Origin: Ophiocordyceps camponoti-saundersi (nom. inval.)
Lineage: Eukaryota; Ascomycota; Sordariomycetes; Hypocreales; Ophiocordycipitaceae
DNA: 64,000 nt
Direction: 5' to 3'
NCBI GenBank assembly: GCA_003339415.1
Contig: PDHQ01000164.1
Location: forward strand, 1-64,000
Shown piece by piece: positions 1 through 13,123 of this stretch. The stretch's first letter is position 1. Each line of letters starts with the position of its first letter. Position numbers and translations under genes: made by a program. A model generated the notes under the pieces. That model searched no databases. It saw only the letters and a list, made by a program, of their open reading frames with translations, and was not told the DNA's origin.

Positions 1-276
<276 letters not shown>

Positions 277-441
277 TTTTTCCTTTTATACGCCTTAGGA
301 AAAATAGTTTTTCTAAGTAAAGAGACCTAGGTATAAAAATATAAGGTAATTATATTAGCTTTTAGTATTTTACTTTTTAATATTATATTTACGTAACTTA
401 ATATAATTTAAGGCTTTATATTTAAATAAGATTATATTTTT

Positions 442-595
442 AAAAACTTTATATATTAAGTAACTTAGCTAACTAAAAACTTTATATATTAAGTAACTTA
501 GCTAATTAAAGACCTTATATACTAAGTAACTTAGCTAATTAGAAACCTTATATATAAAGTAACTTAGCTAACTAAAAACTTTACGTAACGCGCTA
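442..595. repeat. 33-bp tandem repeat, about 4.5 copies
   Basis: Units start at 442, 475, 508, 541 and 574, exactly 33 bp apart. Each holds a variant of AAAAACTTTATATATTAAG followed by TAACTTAGCTAA. Copies differ mostly by single transitions, as expected if RIP acted on an older array. No coding potential. Confidence 0.9.
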
Positions 596-3071
596 TATAG
601 CTTTTTAGAAACTTTACGCTTATAAGCGGGCAAAAAGAAGCGAAAAAAAAGTGCTAATATTTATTTATTATTTAGTTAGTTCTGCTTATATAAGCACCTT
701 CCGTGCTATATATAAATACCCTTACTATTACTAAATAATTAATATATAAATAATTTAAAACTTACTTTTATTTTCTATAATTTTTATATATATAAAGAGC
801 TTAACTAATACTTATAAAGCTTTAAATAATTTTTAATTAGAAAAGCCCTATAATAATATAATTTTTTTAATATAAAAAGAAATAATATATATATATATAT
901 TAAGTATTATAGCTTTAAGACGCTAGATAAAAATAATTTGAAAGTTTTATTAAGTATAAAATTAGCTAAAAAATACTATTAAATTTTAAAAAATATTTTT
1001 TCTTAGTTTTCTACTAATAGTTTCTTATATAAAAGTAAGAAAGAAAAAAACTATACTTTATACTACTAGAACGTGAGAAATTCTGCATATAAGGTAGGTA
1101 GCTAGAAAGCGTGGTAAAGTCTAGTCTTTCCTAATATGTTCGGAGTTTTAATAAGTACCTTAGTTATTTTTTTATAGCGATAAAAGGTAGTAACGTTAGT
1201 AAAAGTACATTTCCTAGCATTTTTAAAGTATTATAAGCTAGTGCGGGGTTTTATACTCTTCCTTCTTAGAAATAGATAGAAAAAACGCCCTACTTACTTA
1301 AAATAAAAGGGCCCACTTTTTCCTAACTTATAACCTTCTAAAGAATTTATATATAAATTTTTATAAGAAACAGATACTTATAAAGTACTTAAAATAATTA
1401 AAAAGGCTTATTTTTATAAGTAAATACTAAAACTATTTAAAAGAAAATATTTTTATTAATTATAAAAAAATACTTAAAAATAAAAAAAGAATATTAAAAA
1501 GAGAAAATATTTTTTATAAGTTATAAATCTTTTAAAAACTAAAGAATTTTATAAAACTTATATAATTATATAAAATTATAGTTTTTTTATAAAAGTATAC
1601 TTTTTTAAAATATAAAAAATAATATTATAGAAAATAATTAAAATTTTAATTTTAAAGTTTTTATAATATATAAATAATAAAGTATTTTATTTTTAATTTT
1701 ACTTATTTTTAAGCTTTCTAATTAGCGAGATAATAAAATTATTACTTTCTTTATAAAGCTTTATTAAGATTTTATATAAAGAAAAAAATCTCGTTTTTTT
1801 AAAAAGTAGAAAAAGTATATTTTATTTAATTCTTAGCTTATTAAAATAGCTATAATACTAAGCTTTTTATATATTCTTTTTTTATATAAGGTATATTATA
1901 AGATTTATTTTATATTTATATTTTTTTTATTTATAAGTTAATTTAAATATTAGTATTTTTTAATCTTAGTATAAGGTAGGAGTTTTATATATTTTTTAAA
2001 AATACTAAATAAATTTTTTTAAAAAAAGAAAAAAAATCTACTAAATAGTTTTTTTTATTAAGTCTTATTAAAGCTAAGGTAATACTTTATATAACTTTTC
2101 TTTAGCTTTATATAATATAATTAGTTAATATAGGGAAATATTATTAATATTTTTTTAATAAATTTAAAAAAAAATAAATAAAAGTATAATAAAAAATCTT
2201 TTATTTTAAAATTACTATATTATATATATAATATTTTAATTATATTTATTTATTTATTTATTTACTTTATATTATATATTATTTTAAAATAGAATCTTTT
2301 TTTCTTTTTTAATATTAATAACTTTCTCTTTTATTAGCTTTTATAAGCTTTATATATTATTTTTAATTTAAAAAAAATATATTTCTATTTTTAGTCAAAG
2401 TTATAAAATATTATAAATAATTTTTTTAAAAAAATTACTCGTAATATAATTTTTTTCTAGCGATTTAAGTTACTAAGGTAAAAAAATTACTTATAAGTAA
2501 TTTAAATTACTAGAAAAAAATTACTAAAAGTTACTTATAAAATTAATTATAAGTGATTTTTTTCTAACTTTAGATATAATTAGCGCTTTTAACTATATCT
2601 TATATTTTAAGCTAATAAAAATCCTTAACTCTCTTAGCTTTCTTAAATAAATTATAGCTTTCCTTTACTTTTACTTTTTTAACTATACCTCCCGCTTAAA
2701 AGTTAATAATAAATTATTAGACCCTTTCCTTATTTTTACTAAAGTTCCGTAAAGCTCCTTACTTTTTTTAATACTATTTACCTTATATATCTTATCTTTT
2801 TATAAGCGTTTAAAATAAGTAATTAATATACTTACTATTAGATTTATAGATAATATTAATATTTTTAATATTAAGTATACCTTCGCTTAAGTTAGCTATT
2901 AGCTTATATAAGCTTAGAGTATTTATTATAACTAAGTAGCAGAGTATAAAATAACTTTTTAGCTATTTAAAAATAAGCTTTTTTATTTTATAAAAGCTTA
3001 TTTTATTAATATAACTCTGCTAATCCTTAATAAGAATATTATTTAATTTATATAAAAAGTATATATATTTA
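596..3071. other. AT-rich RIP-mutated DNA, no gene seen
   Basis: No open frame of useful length. CpA and TpG are nearly absent, except in a patch at about 1,060-1,340 where several CA/TG steps survive (GTGAG, CTGCAT, ATGT, GTACAT). At about 2,420-2,580 there is a cluster of short inverted and direct motifs built on AATTACT and AAGTTACT, perhaps a small decayed element. From about 2,580 to 3,071 the sequence is the reverse complement of about 24,940-25,430, so it belongs to the same dispersed repeat. Confidence 0.7.
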
Positions 3072-6036
3072 AAGTTTAGATTTATTATAAATTTTAATAA
3101 AAGCTTTATTTTTATTATTTTATAAAAAAGCTTATTTATTAATAGCTAGCTTTAACTAAGCTTACCTTATTTATTTAAAGCTTTTTACTCCTCTAAGTAA
3201 AGGAAATCTATATTAAAGTTATTAAGTTTATAATCGCCTTTAGCGCTAAAATTTACTTTACTTTAACCTTACTAAGCAGGGAACCTAAAAGCTTTATTCT
3301 CTAATAGCTAGCTATAACTTAGTTTAAATACCTCCGCGTTATTTTTAAAATATATTAAAAAACTCCTTTTTATTATATTAAGTCCGAAACTTTTATTCCT
3401 TTTATTAATATTTACTTATCTTACTATACTATTTATAGCTATTAACTTTTTTATAATAAAAAACTTATAGCTTATATTTACTTTACTTTTAAGAGAATTA
3501 TTATATATTTTTATAAATAATATAAAAGTTAGCTTTACTTTACTTATATCCTCCTTAAATCCCTTTAATCTTTTTTTATTATTTAAGTATAGATTTTAAA
3601 TATCTCCTTTTAATCTCTTAAAATTCTAAAAGTTTATTTTTATAAAAAAATAATAGCTTTATTAAAACTCTAAAAAAAGCTTTAAAAATATAGCTAAATT
3701 TTTAAATAGCTTATTAATAAGCTACTTTAACTAAAACTTAATAATATTTTATAAATCTAATAAAGCTTTTTATAATTCTTTAATAGCGCTTTAATTTAGC
3801 TTTATAATAGTAAAATTAGCTTTAATAAGTTTCTTTATACTTATAATATTCTTATAATTATAACCTCTTATTATTATTATAATAATAAAGAAAATAAAAT
3901 AATAGCTTACTTTATTTTATATTATAAACTAATTATTTATAAAAAAATACTTTTATTTATATTTTTTATTAGTTTAATTTAAAATTATAAGGATTTTAAT
4001 AAAGCTTTTAGCTATAAAGCTATTATAAGCTTTTTTATTTTATAATTTATTTATTTATAATATTTTTACTAATTTAACTTATTTTTATTATTTTATAATA
4101 TTTAAATATATTAAAATATTTAAATATAATATTTAAATATAAAAGATAGTTTTTAATATTTTCGCTATATAATTATTATTATCTATTTATTTTATACCCC
4201 GCTTTTAACTTTACTCCTTAATTTACTTAGCTTCGCTTAGCTTACTTACCTTTTTTCTATCTTTACCCTTTATTTTATCTTTTATACTTAATTACGCCTT
4301 TAATTTTTAAAAGCTTATCCTCTAAGCTATTATTATTATTTTCTATAATACGCTTTACTATTACTAATATAAACTCTACGGAAAGGGATTCGGGTACTTA
4401 GATAAGGTCTAGCTTTAGCTTTAGTTTTTTTATAGCTTTTATTACCTCCGCCTTTACTAACTCTTTTTTTACCCTTACCTTTACCTCCCTTATTATATTT
4501 TTAGCTATCTCCGCGCTTTTAGCTTTTTTTACCTTATTAGCTACCTTTACCTTATTTACTCTCTCCTTTACTTTACTTATTTTTTTATCCCTCCTAACTA
4601 TTATTTATCTTAACTTATTTTCTAATATTAATATAATATAAATAAATAATAAGGCTATTACTTTTTTATTTATTTTTAGCTTTATTTTTAATAATAACTT
4701 TATTAAGTTTAAGTTAAATATATAATTAAGCTTAAATATATTACTTAATATATATTTTAATTAATTTACTTTAATATTATTTATAATTTACTAATTAATA
4801 TTATATTTTATTTTATAGATTTTATATAATATTAAAGCTTAAATATTATTAATATTATTAAAATAAAAGCGGACTTTTATTATAAATTTTAATAATATTA
4901 TTTTATATAGCTTTATAATTACTAGCTTAGTAATTATTATAGCTTTTATTACCGCTATTATTATTATTATTATAAACTCCTTTACCCTTATTATTTTTAA
5001 CTCCGCCTCCGCCGCTACTCTTAGCCTTAAGTCCGCTATTAATATTACCTCCGCCTTTACTCTAGTAAGAGTATTTATTTTTATTATCGCTATTATCTTT
5101 ACCGCTACTTTTTTTACCACTTTACCCCCTACTCTACTTATTTTAATAATAGTCCCCCCGCTTATAATAAGTATTTTAAGATATAATAAGATTAGTATAT
5201 ATAACTCTTAAAAAGGAAAATTAATAGTTATAGTTATAAAAAAGGTAAATAGGGTAGCTATTAAAGTAGCCGCTTTTACTAAAACGCTAGCTTTAATTAG
5301 CGTTATTATTATAATAAGTTAAAGCTTTAACGCCTAGTTCTACTTTTAAATATAATATAAATTAGCTTAAAATCCCTTTAATTATTTATTATTAGCTAGC
5401 TTTAAACTCCGCTCCGCTTTACTTTATTTTATATTTACTTATAAGCTATTTAATAATCCTCCTTTGCTAATATATTTTGCCGCTTTTATACCTATTATAT
5501 ATAATTTATTTAAATAAATTTAAAACTTAATTAATATTTAAGCGTTAACTTTACTTTTAATTTTACCTTTAGCTCCGCTTATTTTCTAATATTTATATTA
5601 AACTTTTATATAATTATAATAACTAGCTAATTAAAAGCTTATATATTTTATTAGCTTTATATATAATTATATAATATAATATTATTCATTTTATTATTTT
5701 TAATATAAGATTTTATATTTAGCTAAATAAGCTATATATATAATATAAAAAAAGTTATAAGGCTTTTTATAAATAATTTTAAGTATTATAATATTATTAT
5801 TTTATTAGCGCGCGGTATATAACTATTATTATTATCCCTTTATTATAAGGATTAAAAAGAAAGGCTAAAAGAGAGGGTTAGAAATATACCTTTTTCTTAA
5901 AATAATAAAAGGAAGAAAAGAAAAAAGGGAAAAGAGAGGTAAAAGAGAAAAAGATATAGCCCCCCTCCCTTAATTATTAATAAATAATAAAGCGGTTACC
6001 CCGCTTTTCCGCCTTACTCCCCTTTATTTATTTATT
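3072..6036 (+). repeat. Left arm of a large inverted repeat (about 3 kb)
   Basis: This segment is matched in reverse complement by 6,397-9,369. I aligned by eye near 3,070-3,180, 3,300-3,510, 3,990-4,060, 5,690-5,860 and 5,860-6,036, and each has its mirror partner in order. The arms differ by many transitions and small indels, so they are old or heavily RIP-mutated. The short GTG-initiated frame on the minus strand at 4,839-5,120 is low-complexity Lys/Ile/Ala sequence and is not a gene. End points are accurate to about 20 bp. Confidence 0.85.
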
Positions 6037-6396
6037 TATATACTAGGGGCCTTTATAATATCTAAAGCCTTTATAATATAATAAGTAGGAAAAATCCCTT
6101 AAAGTAAAGCAAAACCCCTTAACTATAAAAAGAAAGCTTACTATATACTTATATAAAGGTATAGCGGTAGCTAATAATAATATAATATAATAAGCTTATT
6201 ACCTAAGGGTAGTCTCGAATAATATAAGAAAAGTAAGGTAAAGAGGGGAGTATAAAGAAAAAGAAAATTTATAAGGCGCGGGGCGGAAAGAGCGGGGCGG
6301 TATAATATAGCGCGGGGCGGTACGAGGCGGTACGGGGCGGTATAGGGCGGTACGAGGTAAGGCGGTATAATATAAGGTAAAGGAAAGAAAGTCTAA
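6037..6396. repeat. Inverted-repeat spacer with GC-rich minisatellite
   Basis: This segment separates the two arms. At about 6,275-6,370 it holds an irregular minisatellite with a unit near GGCGGTACGG or GGCGGTATAG, far more G+C-rich than anything around it. The unit has no CpA or TpG step, so RIP cannot change it. The whole spacer recurs in reverse complement at about 28,870-29,275, including the flank GAAAGCTTACTATATAC near 6,130. It may be the terminal or regulatory part of a dispersed element. Confidence 0.8.
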
Positions 6397-7303
6397 AAAG
6401 AGGTAAGGTAAAATAGCGGGGTAGCTATTTTATTATTTATTAATAATTAAAAAAGGGGGAGCTATATCTTTTTCTTTTTTACCTCTTTTTTCCTTTCTTT
6501 TTTTTTATTATTTTTAGAAAAAAGTATATTTTTAACCCCCTCCTTTTAACTTTTCTTTTTAATTTTTATAATAAAAGGAAAATAATAAAAGTTATATAGT
6601 TATATTAATAAAATAATAATAATAAATATACTTAAGATTATTTATAATAAGCTTTATAACTTTTTTTATATTATATATATAGCTTAGCTAGCTAATTATA
6701 AAGTTTTATATTAAAAATAATAAAATAAATAATATTATATAATATTAGCTATATATAAAGCTAATAAAGCGTATAAGCTTATAATTAGCTAGTTATTTTA
6801 ATTATATTAAAGCTTAATATAAATATTAAAAAATAAGTAAAGTTAAAAATTAAAAATAAAGTTAAAATTAAAATTTAAAATACTAACTAAGTTATAAATA
6901 TATTTAAAAAAGTTATATATTATTATAATAAAAATAGTATAATATATTAGCGGAGAAAGATAGCTAAATAGCTTATTAGTAAATATAAAATAATATAAAA
7001 TAAAGTAAAGTTTTAAATATAGCTAATAATAAATAATAAGAAAAAATCTAAATTAACTTATATAATATATAAAAATAAAATAAAATATTAAAGCTTTAAT
7101 TTAATAAAATAATAATAATATTTTAAGTAAGCGTTTTAGTAAAATTAGCTATTCTAATAGCTATTTTTAATATTACTTTTATTATTATAATTATTAACGC
7201 TCCTTCTTAAAAGTTTTTATATTAGTATTAATTTACTTTAAAATACTTAATAAATAAATAATTATTAGTATAAGCGGAGCGGAAGGCGGGGAGGGGGGCG
7301 GAG

Positions 7304-7336
<33 letters not shown>

Positions 7337-9369
7337 TATAAGCGGAGGTAATAGTAATAGCGGGTATAAAAAAGAAAGCGAAGGCGGTAGTAAGGGGCGC
7401 GGGGGTAAAGGCGCTAGTTTAGATAATAATAGCTATAATAATAATAGTAGAGTTTATAATAAAAGTAAAAAAAATAATAATAGCGGCGGCAAAGATATTT
7501 ATAATTATAATTATAATTATTATTATTATTATAATTAGTTTAAAAAACCTTATTATATTATTTTTATAAAAATTTTAATTAAAAATATATTTAAAAATAT
7601 AAAAATTTTAATTTATTATATATAATATAATATATAATTTTAACTAAATATAAAATAATATTAATTAAAAAGTAATAAATTATATTAAAGTTAACTAATT
7701 TAAGTATATTTTAAAAAATATTATTAAAGTTTAATATATTTTTAACTTAAATCTATTAAAGCTAAAGCTAAAGCTAAAAATAAAGCTAAAAATAAAAAAT
7801 AAAGTAATAGCTTAAATATTAATTTTTATTATATTAATATTAAAAAATAAATTAAACTAAATAATAGTTAGAAAAGATAAGGAGAGGGTAAATAAAGTTA
7901 AGGGGGTAAGTAAAGTAAAGGAAATAAATAATACGGAGAATAGTAAAAAAAAGTAGGGAGTAGGGAAGATAGAGGTTAAAAAGGTAGCGAAGGAGAAGTT
8001 AAAGCTTAAGCTAAACTTTATTTAAATATTAAAATTATCTTTTATAAAGTCCGCGTTAATAGCGTTAAAATATATAATAGAAAATAATAATAATAGCTTA
8101 GAAGATAAGCTTATAAAAGTTAGAGGTATTATTAAGCGCGGAAAATAAAGTAAAAGGCGGGGCGGGAAAAAAAGTAAAAAAGCTAAGTAAGCTAAGTAAA
8201 GCTAGGCGAAATAAAAAATAAAGTTAAGAGTAAGGTAAAGGGTAAATAAATAATAATAATTATATAGCGGAAATACTAAAAATTAACTTTTACGCTTAAA
8301 TTTTATATTTAAATATTTTAATATATTTAAATATTATAAAATAATAAAAAATAGTTAAATTAATAAAAGCGTTATAAGCGGATAAATTATAAGGCGAGAA
8401 AGCTTATAATAGCCTTATAGCTAAAAGCTTTATTAAAGTTTTTATAATTTTAAACTAAACTTATAAGAAATATTAATAAAAATATCTTTTTATAAGTAAT
8501 TAGTTTATAATATAAGATAAGGTAAGCTACTATCTTATCTTTCTTATTATTATAAAAATAATAAAAAGTTATAATTATAAAAATATTATAAATATAAAGA
8601 AACTTATTAAAATTAATTTTATTATTATAAAGCTAAGTTAAGGCGTTATTTAAGAATTTTAAAAAGCTTTAATAAATTTATAAAATATTACTAAGTTTTA
8701 GTTAAGGTAGTTTATTAATAAGGTATTTAGAAAATTAGCTATATTTTTAAAGCTTTCCTTTTTTAAAGTTTTAGCAAAATTACTATTCTTAGTAAAAATA
8801 AGCTTTTAGAGTTTTAAGAAACTAAAAGGCGATATTTAAAATTTATACTTAAGTAGTAAAAGAGGATTAGAGGGATTTAAAAAAAAATATAAGTAAAGTA
8901 AGGCTAACTTTTATAATATTAGCGGAGGTATATAATAATTCTCTTAAAGGCAGAGTAAATATAAGCTATAAGCTTTTTATTATAAAAAAGTTAGTAGCTA
9001 TAAGCAGCGTAGTAAGATAAGTAAATATTAATAAAGAGGATAAAGGTTTCGGACTTAATATAATAAGAAAAGATTACTTAATACGCCTTAAAAATAATAT
9101 AAAGGTATTTAAACTAAGTTATAGCTAGCTATTAGAGAATAAAGCCTTTAAGTTCCCCGCCTAGTAAGGTTAGAGTAGAGTAGATTATAGTGCTAAAAGT
9201 AATTATAAACTTAATAACTTTAATATAAATTTCCTTTACTTAGAGAAATAAGAAGCTTTAAGTAAATAAAGTAAGCTTAATTAAAGCTAGCTATTAATAA
9301 ATAAGCTTTTTTATAAAATAATAAAAGTATAGTTTTTACTAAAGTTTATAATAAATCTAAACTTTTATA
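6397..9369 (-). repeat. Right arm of the large inverted repeat
   Basis: Reverse complement of 3,072-6,036. Homology ends sharply at about 9,369, where an unrelated repeat starting GGGATTAG takes over. The left arm's outward continuation (2,580-3,071) has no partner here, so the right side is truncated or interrupted. Around 7,270-7,520 is a GC-rich and AAT-repeat patch that mirrors 4,960-5,160. No gene visible. Confidence 0.85.
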
Positions 9370-9372
9370 AGG

Positions 9373-9577
9373 GATTAGTTTATAACTAATTATAGCTAAA
9401 TAAGGGGGATTATAGCGGATATATTTAGGTCTTCCCGATAGCGCTTAGTTATTACGTGGGGTATATAGCTAGCTTAAGAGGGGGGCTTCTCTCCCCTCTC
9501 CTTCCTCTCTTTAATAGCTTTAATTATAACTCCTTTTTAGCTTACTTTAATATCGCACTTTTAGTAAAACTATTATA
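9373..9577 (+). repeat. 205-bp direct repeat, copy A (LTR-like)
   Basis: It runs from GATTAGTTTATAACTAA to ACTATTATA and matches 10,941-11,145 closely, at equal length and mostly with transition differences. A C/T-rich block (CTTCTCTCCCCTCTCC) marks the middle. Two equal-length direct copies about 1.36 kb apart suggest LTRs of a small element, but the ends do not show a convincing TG..CA boundary or target duplication. Confidence 0.7.
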
Positions 9578-10940
9578 TTAATTAAAGCTCCTTTTACTAC
9601 TAACTAAACGTAAAAATAAAATCTTAGTATAGAATACTATTAAATTTTACTTATATTAAAGCTACTCTTAGCTTATTCTAGCTTAGATTCTTAGCTAGCT
9701 ACTATATATACTAAATTTACTATTAACGGAGCTATAATTAGGGAGCCTAAGTCCTAGTTTTACTATATCTTTTCTTATCTCGGCATTTTCTAATAGATAT
9801 TCCTTTCGTATATTATTATAGCTATAGATTTTTCTTTTTAGCTTAAAGCTTTTTTAGCGTATATTTTTAAGCTTTTTAAGGAAAATTATAAAGAGCGCTA
9901 TATAGGTTTTTCCTTAGTTAAGATATATTAAGGGCTATTAAAAGCCCTTAAAAAATATATTATAAGGTAGGAGTTTTCCCTTTTTAAAGCTAAGCTATTA
10001 TATTAGTTTAATTACGCTAGGATTATTTTACTTTTATTTAAGCTACGTAAGGAGTTATAAAAGCGCTTAGATTATAAAAACTAGCTTATAACGTATATAG
10101 CTTTTACTAGCTTTCTCCGAGGCTTTAATAAAATATTTAGTTCTAAGAATATTCCTAACGCGTATATTAATTTACCGCCCCCCCTTTTTACTAACCTAAT
10201 AGATATTTTATCTATATAATCTTATTTTAATATTACTAAGCGCTAATATTATTATTAGTATAATTAAATTAGTTATTTTAAGCGTAACTATTTAAAACTT
10301 TATAAATAAATAAGGATATTAAGGTTAGGGCTTTTTATAAGCGGAGCGGGGTAATTAGAGGTAAATTTAGAATATTTTAATTAAGGGGATAATAAGTAAG
10401 GAGAGATAAGTATACGCTAAATATTATAGCTTAAGTAATTTCTAGCTTTATTATATTACTTTATATAAAGATAGTCCGCGCGCGGCTTAAGCGCGTAAAT
10501 TTATTAATAAGTATATACTATAATTATATTACGCTTTAGCTTATAAATTAGCGCTAATAATATATAATAATAAGTATATAGCTAATTTTACTATTTACCG
10601 TAATTAGGGTATTTTCTAAGCTTCTTACGATTAATATAATATTATCTAATTTTATATATTAGCTATATAAATAAGTTTTTATTATTAATATATAAGTTTA
10701 TCTTTCTTTATCTTAAGCGGTGCTATAATTTTAAGCTTATTAGAATCTTCCTTATAAAGATCGGGGTTTAATTCCTTAAGCTATAAGGGAGCTTTTCCGC
10801 CCTTTTATTCTTATTTTTACGGAGGCTATTAAGCTATTAGCTAAGAATTATATAAAATATCTTACTAATATAATAATATATAACTTTTCTATTTTACGCT
10901 CTTACCTCCTTAGCTAGCTTAAGGAGAGGGCTATATAAGA
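9578..10940. other. Segment between 205-bp repeats, unassigned
   Basis: AT-rich DNA between the two direct copies. Plus-strand frames stay fairly readable if TAA/TAG are treated as RIP-derived glutamine codons (for example about 9,650-10,250), which points to a former coding region. I recognise no domain in it. Confidence 0.4.
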
Positions 10941-11145
10941 GATTAGTTTATAACTAATTATAGCTAGATAGGGGGGATTATAGCGGATATATTTAGGTTT
11001 TCCCGATAGCGCTTAGTTATCGCGTAGGGTATATAGCTAGCTTAGGAGGGGGGCTTCTCTCCCCTCTCCTTCCTCTCTTCGATAGCTTTAATTATAACTT
11101 CTCTTTAGCTTACTTTAGTATCGCACTCTTAGTAAGACTATTATA
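10941..11145 (+). repeat. 205-bp direct repeat, copy B (LTR-like)
   Basis: Partner of 9,373-9,577. Its second half is swept into a later 180-bp tandem duplication (11,025-11,384), so the duplication is younger than this copy. Confidence 0.7.
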
Positions 11146-11384
11146 ACCCTAAGTATATATATTTCTTATATATATATTATATTACTCTAAGGACTTATAA
11201 GGTATAGGGTATATAGCTAGCTTAGGAGGGGGGCTTCTCTCCCCTCTCCTTCCTCTCTTCGATAGCTTTAATTATAACTTCTTTTTAGCTTACTTTAGTA
11301 TCGCACTCTTAGTAAGACTATTATAACCTTAAGTATATATATTTCTTATATATATATTATATTACTCTAAGGACTTATAAGGTA
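11025..11384. repeat. 180-bp tandem duplication
   Basis: TAGGGTATATAGCTAG occurs at 11,025 and again at 11,205, and the following 180 bp are nearly identical. Each unit ends CTCTAAGGACTTATAAGGTA. The sequence after the second copy (to about 11,460) resembles 48,190-48,290, so the downstream part belongs to another dispersed repeat. Confidence 0.9.
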
Positions 11385-11385
11385 T

Positions 11386-12713
11386 CTAAGTATATAAAGG
11401 GTAAGAAGAGGGGAAAAACTAAGCTAGGCTTAGGGGAAAACCCCTTACTAAGTAGTTAGTAGCTAGTAAGGTAAGAATAGTAAGTAAGGAGAGGGTATTA
11501 TAGCGGGCCTCGTGCTAGTCCGCTAAGTTATAATAGCGGGTCTAAGGTAGATTAAGCTAAGGTTTAAAAGTTACTAAGATAAAAGCGGCTATAAACCTTA
11601 GCTATAAGAGGGTAAATATAAGCTAGAACCTTAGTAAGGGAAGGAGGTATATACCGCTATAAAGTAAAAAGGTATATACTAATATATACCGCGGCGCCTT
11701 ATAATTAGTAAGTAAGCTACCGTAAGGTATAAAATCTTATAGCTTATATAGCGTAAAGCCCCCTTTTTTTATAAATAATATTAACTTTAATTTCCCTTAT
11801 TATAATAATAATAGCTTATAATTATAATATAAAAATTAATAATAAATAAGCTACGCTTTATAATAGTTATATTTTTAAACTTATTTAAGACCGCGTTTAC
11901 TATTTATATACTAGCTATTAAAATTAGCTAAGTAAGTTACGCTTTATTCGGGCTATATATTAATAAAATTAAGCTAATATATAATAGCTATAAACGCGCG
12001 CGCGTATATTACTTATACTTAAATAAATTTTACCTATATACTTATATATCCTTAACTTAAAAATAATACTAAAAAGCTATATATTATATAAGCTAAGCGT
12101 TATAATAAATAATAAAAATTTAAAAGGATATAAGCTATAGCTAAGGAAAATCTTACCTTAATTTAAGATTTAAGCTAAAGCTATATTTATAAGAATATAG
12201 TTAAGGTAAAGAACGCTTTAGGGGATATTTATATTAAGGTTATAAAAGAGGTAAAGAAGGCGGAGGAAAAGGGGGGGGAGATATTTATCTCTATACTTAA
12301 GTTAATTTACGCTACCTTAAAGTAAATTAACGCCCGTATTAATTAATAAACTTTAAGCTTTATAAATATAGCTTATAATATATTAAACTTAGGCGAGAAA
12401 GTAATTATAATATTTAAGAAGCTAAGAGAGCTAGCCTAGGCTCTGCTTAAAGTAAAGGTAAATATAACTTATAAGGTAAATAAGATATATAAGCTAGTAA
12501 TAATAAAGCTTACTAAGGTAGCGCTTATAGCGCTTTTAAAAAGTAAAGGTAAAAGATAAATATTTTCTATTATAGTTTAAATATACTTTATTAAAAAGAA
12601 AGCCCGCGCCGCGCTTAAGATTTTTATAATTATATTAAATATAAATAATAATAATAATAACTTATTACTTATTTTTATTATTAACTTAAAATATTTATAT
12701 CTTATTAAGGTAT
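11386..12713. other. AT-rich decayed repeat DNA, no gene
   Basis: No open frame. The first 75 bp (GTAAGAAGAGGGGAAAAAC onward) resemble 48,225-48,290. At 12,120-12,560 a plus-strand frame rich in Lys, Ala and Glu reads fairly well when TAA/TAG are taken as glutamine, suggesting a former ORF (perhaps gag-like). It is not assignable. Confidence 0.4.
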
Positions 12714-13123
12714 TATTAGTTAGCCTTCGTAGTGCGTATATAGAAGTTAATAGCGATTACTAATACTAAAAGTATAATTCTTCTAATTTATAATATTTAT
12801 TTATATCTTCTCTAAAATAAAGGGAATTCTATATCTACTTATATATAAAATATCTTTATATATACTCTCTTCTTCTATACTCGATATTAGATCGAGTATA
12901 ATCTAATCTCTTCCCGAAACTAATCTAATATTAATTAGGAGTTTATTAAAGCTCCTATCTAAAATATTATAATAAAAATATAATCGAAACTTACCTTACT
13001 TTTTATTACTTAAGTCCCTTTAATATATTCTACGTAATATACCCCTTTTCCCCCTATCTTAAGTATATATAGATTTTATTTTATACTTATATAGATTTTA
13101 ATTATTCTTATATAAGTCTAATA
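12714..13123 (+). repeat. 5' LTR (410 bp)
   Basis: Matches 18,601-19,010 along its whole length and 51,985-52,393 in reverse. It is less mutated than the 3' LTR: GTAGTGCG near the left end survives here and is lost there. Confidence 0.9.

Noticed and set aside
2420..2580. CRISPR-like short repeats
   Set aside because: Motifs are irregularly spaced and AT-only in a eukaryotic, RIP-mutated setting, with no spacer pattern.
4839..5120. 93-codon minus-strand open frame
   Set aside because: It starts with GTG, is low-complexity Lys/Ile/Ala/Val, lies in RIP-mutated DNA inside an inverted-repeat arm and has no domain. It is a chance opening.
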